From positions 1 to 7,344 of the forward strand of contig CAJPKN010000073.1 of assembly GCA_905370385.1 (NCBI GenBank): a stretch of DNA of 7,344 nt, given 5' to 3'. Each line of letters opens with the position of its first letter. Within the stretch, counting starts at the first letter, position 1. Source of the stretch: Stomatobaculum longum (GTDB lineage: Bacteria > Bacillota > Clostridia > Lachnospirales > Lachnospiraceae). Both the position numbers and the translations under genes were made by a program. This document shows positions 5,922-7,344 of this stretch, piece by piece. The notes under the pieces are model-generated. The model had not been told where the DNA came from and did not search any database. It worked only from the letters and a program-made list of their open reading frames with translations.

Positions 5922-6683
5922 TTAAATATAGTAAGCGATGTCGACATACAGGCGTCCGCTCTTGGTAACACGCGCTTCGGTGCCGCACAGCTTAAACTTC
6001 CCCTTCCCGCGGAGACTCACAAAATCTTCCGCTTTCAATTCGGCGGAAGGGTTGCTTAGTTCAATTCCGTTTCGAAAGACCTCTCCTCTCGCGAAGGACT
6101 CTTTGGCCTGCGTCCTCGATAAGCGCCAGACTGCGGCAATCAAAACATCCGCACGCATCGAAGCCGCATTGACACTGCGGATTTCCGTGCGTCTCACCGC
6201 CGAAAGTTCATCTCGGTCGATTTCAATGACTCGAACCTTTGTATGTTTTACTTCCGTCAGCTCACGAAGTAAGACCTCTCGTACGGCAGAGAGTGCTACC
6301 AACTGGGCACAATTCTCCGTTACCGCAAGATCACCGAGCATTTCTCGTTTTATGCCAAGCCCCATCAATGCGCCGAGAAAATCTCGGTGAGACAGTGCTT
6401 CCGCAAACTTTGCGGCACGAGGCTCAATCCGAAAGCAAGCAATCTCTTCCGCCGGCGCTTCTTCTAAATAAGAAGGCAAAAAAAAGAGCAGCTTTCTCTC
6501 CGCATCACAAAAAACGCCGTCGGATATCACATGGACTCCGTCGACGTTCAATATAAACTGTTCTGCAAGTCGCTGCTCTTCCACGGTTAAAAAGTGGGTG
6601 TGCGTCGCAATGTTTCTATCCTCGCACTGTCCGGCGAGATCCGACAGTCGATTTCGAAACAGCTGTAACTCTCTGTCAGTCAT
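5922..6683 (-). CDS. ylmH: YlmH/RqcP S4-domain RNA-binding protein
   Basis: This 253-residue cytoplasmic protein has the YlmH family layout. An N-terminal region is followed by the family block LSHRDFLGALMGLGIKREMLGDL (positions 97-119, key residues H99, R100, G104, G108, G110, G117). A C-terminal S4 RNA-binding domain covers about 178-240 (DVLIAAVWRLSR at 179-190, RGEVFRNG at 199-206). In Bacillus subtilis YlmH (RqcP) binds stalled 50S subunits and works with RqcH in adding alanine tails during ribosome quality control; that role is inferred here by family. Its ATG overlaps the sepF stop as TGATG, a sign of translational coupling. The length is close to the family norm. No divIVA follows it, unlike in many Firmicutes; lspA comes next. 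Confidence 0.9.
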   Translation of the reverse strand: MTDRELQLFRNRLSDLAGQCEDRNIATHTHFLTVEEQRLAEQFILNVDGVHVISDGVFCDAERKLLFFLPSYLEEAPAEEIACFRIEPRAAKFAEALSHRDFLGALMGLGIKREMLGDLAVTENCAQLVALSAVREVLLRELTEVKHTKVRVIEIDRDELSAVRRTEIRSVNAASMRADVLIAAVWRLSRTQAKESFARGEVFRNGIELSNPSAELKAEDFVSLRGKGKFKLCGTEARVTKSGRLYVDIAYYI

Positions 6684-7282
6684 CAGACAGAGCGCGCCTG
6701 CATCAGGGGATCTGCCTGACTCTCTCCCGAAGTGAGTGCACCGGAAAGCGTGATATTACGCGGAGCGATAATGAAAATGGACTCGGAAACCTGACCCATC
6801 TTACCGTCCACACCGGCACAAAGTCCCATCGCATAGGTATAGAAGTTCATTCGGGTTGTGGCATCGCAGCTCTCTAAGTTCAGGATGATAACACGGCCCT
6901 GGTCACGAAGATTACTGACAGCCTCAAACATTTCTTTGTCTTCGAACGAACGGGGCTGCATCATTGCGATGTTATCGCAACCGCCGCGCGATACAAGCGA
7001 AACCTTGGAGCTCCGGTTTGCAGCCGCAGACGAATGCTTCTGCGTCGAGGTGTTCTTTCTGCCCTGATAAGCGGAAACACGGTCTACTCCGCCGAAGGGG
7101 TTGCTGCCGCCAATCCCGTCATCTTCCTCGTCTTCGATATACTCCTGACCGTAATCGTCGTCCCCGATGAACTCATCGTCTTCGCCGTAGGTTCCGTAAA
7201 TTTCCTCATCCGGATCCATTCCGTCATCGCCGCCGCCAAAACTTCCGCCGAACTTCTCTTTGATTGTGCTAAAGAAACCCAT
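6683..7282 (-). CDS. sepF: Cell division protein SepF
   Basis: SepF is a membrane-bound FtsZ partner that forms rings and tethers the Z-ring at the septum. The 199-residue protein starts with a short amphipathic helix (MGFFSTIKEKFGG), typical of SepF membrane targeting. A very acidic, Gly-rich linker follows at about 18-58, then a Ser/Lys/Asn-rich stretch at 73-97. The SepF core covers about 104-182, with PRSFED at 110-115, the VIILNLESCD strand at 131-140 and the IFIIAPRNITLSG block at 169-181. A GGGGAGG site lies 9 nt before the ATG, 14 nt after the yggS stop. It is longer than the roughly 150 residues of B. subtilis SepF because of the linker. The stop overlaps the ylmH start. Confidence 0.95.
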   Translation of the reverse strand: MGFFSTIKEKFGGSFGGGDDGMDPDEEIYGTYGEDDEFIGDDDYGQEYIEDEEDDGIGGSNPFGGVDRVSAYQGRKNTSTQKHSSAAANRSSKVSLVSRGGCDNIAMMQPRSFEDKEMFEAVSNLRDQGRVIILNLESCDATTRMNFYTYAMGLCAGVDGKMGQVSESIFIIAPRNITLSGALTSGESQADPLMQARSV

Positions 7283-7296
7283 TTCAGAACCTCCCC

Positions 7297-7344
7297 TTAT
7301 GCTCGAGCGCCGAACAGCCCTGTGCCCACCCGAACCATGGTGGC
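7297..7344 (-). CDS. 3' end of a YggS/YlmE-type PLP homeostasis protein (partial)
   Basis: Only the last 15 codons and a TAA stop are inside the window. They read ATMVRVGTGLFGARA, which matches the conserved C-terminal pattern (R-x-G-[ST]-x-[IL]-F-G-x-R) of the YggS/YlmE family. These PLP-binding proteins take part in vitamin B6 balance. The position just upstream of sepF agrees with the usual ylmE-sepF order. The rest of the gene lies beyond the window edge. Confidence 0.85.
   Translation of the reverse strand, partial: ATMVRVGTGLFGARA

Overview
The window looks like a chromosomal segment of a Gram-positive Firmicute, most likely a clostridial species of the Lachnospiraceae type. The evidence is the order yggS/ylmE - sepF - ylmH - lspA - rluD, followed by a 'cytidylate kinase-like' protein and an LCP (LytR-CpsA-Psr) protein, together with strong AGGAGG-type ribosome binding sites and sigma-A-like promoters. 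The species cannot be named from the sequence alone. Every supported gene lies on the minus strand, so transcription runs from high to low coordinates.

In transcription order: (1) 7344-5900 holds the last 15 codons of a YggS/YlmE PLP protein, then sepF (FtsZ anchor) and ylmH (S4-domain ribosome rescue factor, RqcP). These are packed with a 14-nt gap and a TGATG stop/start overlap. (2) 5903-4462 holds lspA (signal peptidase II) and an RluD-type 23S pseudouridine synthase that starts with TTG; its Shine-Dalgarno overlaps the lspA stop. ylmG and divIVA, which sit near sepF/ylmH in many Firmicutes, are absent here. (3) 4460-1713 begins with a good promoter with an extended -10. It drives a cytidylate kinase-like protein whose 3' end overlaps an unusually long LCP protein by 14 nt; a strong intrinsic terminator ends this unit. 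(4) 1712-1325 is an AT-rich intergenic region with reiterated GCATAT elements, a candidate operator and a promoter. (5) 1324-260 is a single-gene unit for an FMN-dependent nitronate monooxygenase/FabK-like protein with a C-terminal cysteine cluster, followed by a probable terminator. (6) 259-1 carries no supportable gene; it holds a small GC-rich island and a short palindrome.

The genes together serve division (SepF), translation and ribosome maintenance (YlmH, RluD), lipoprotein maturation (LspA) and wall-polymer attachment (LCP). This is mainly a conserved housekeeping segment, and I do not see a clear undescribed system such as a defence island, mobile element or CRISPR array. The parts most worth a second look are the LCP protein's 227-residue cytoplasmic extension with three 20-residue repeats and its low-complexity outer tail with two VVGPGA motifs, its coupling to an orphan kinase-like protein, and the control region of the nitronate monooxygenase-like gene.
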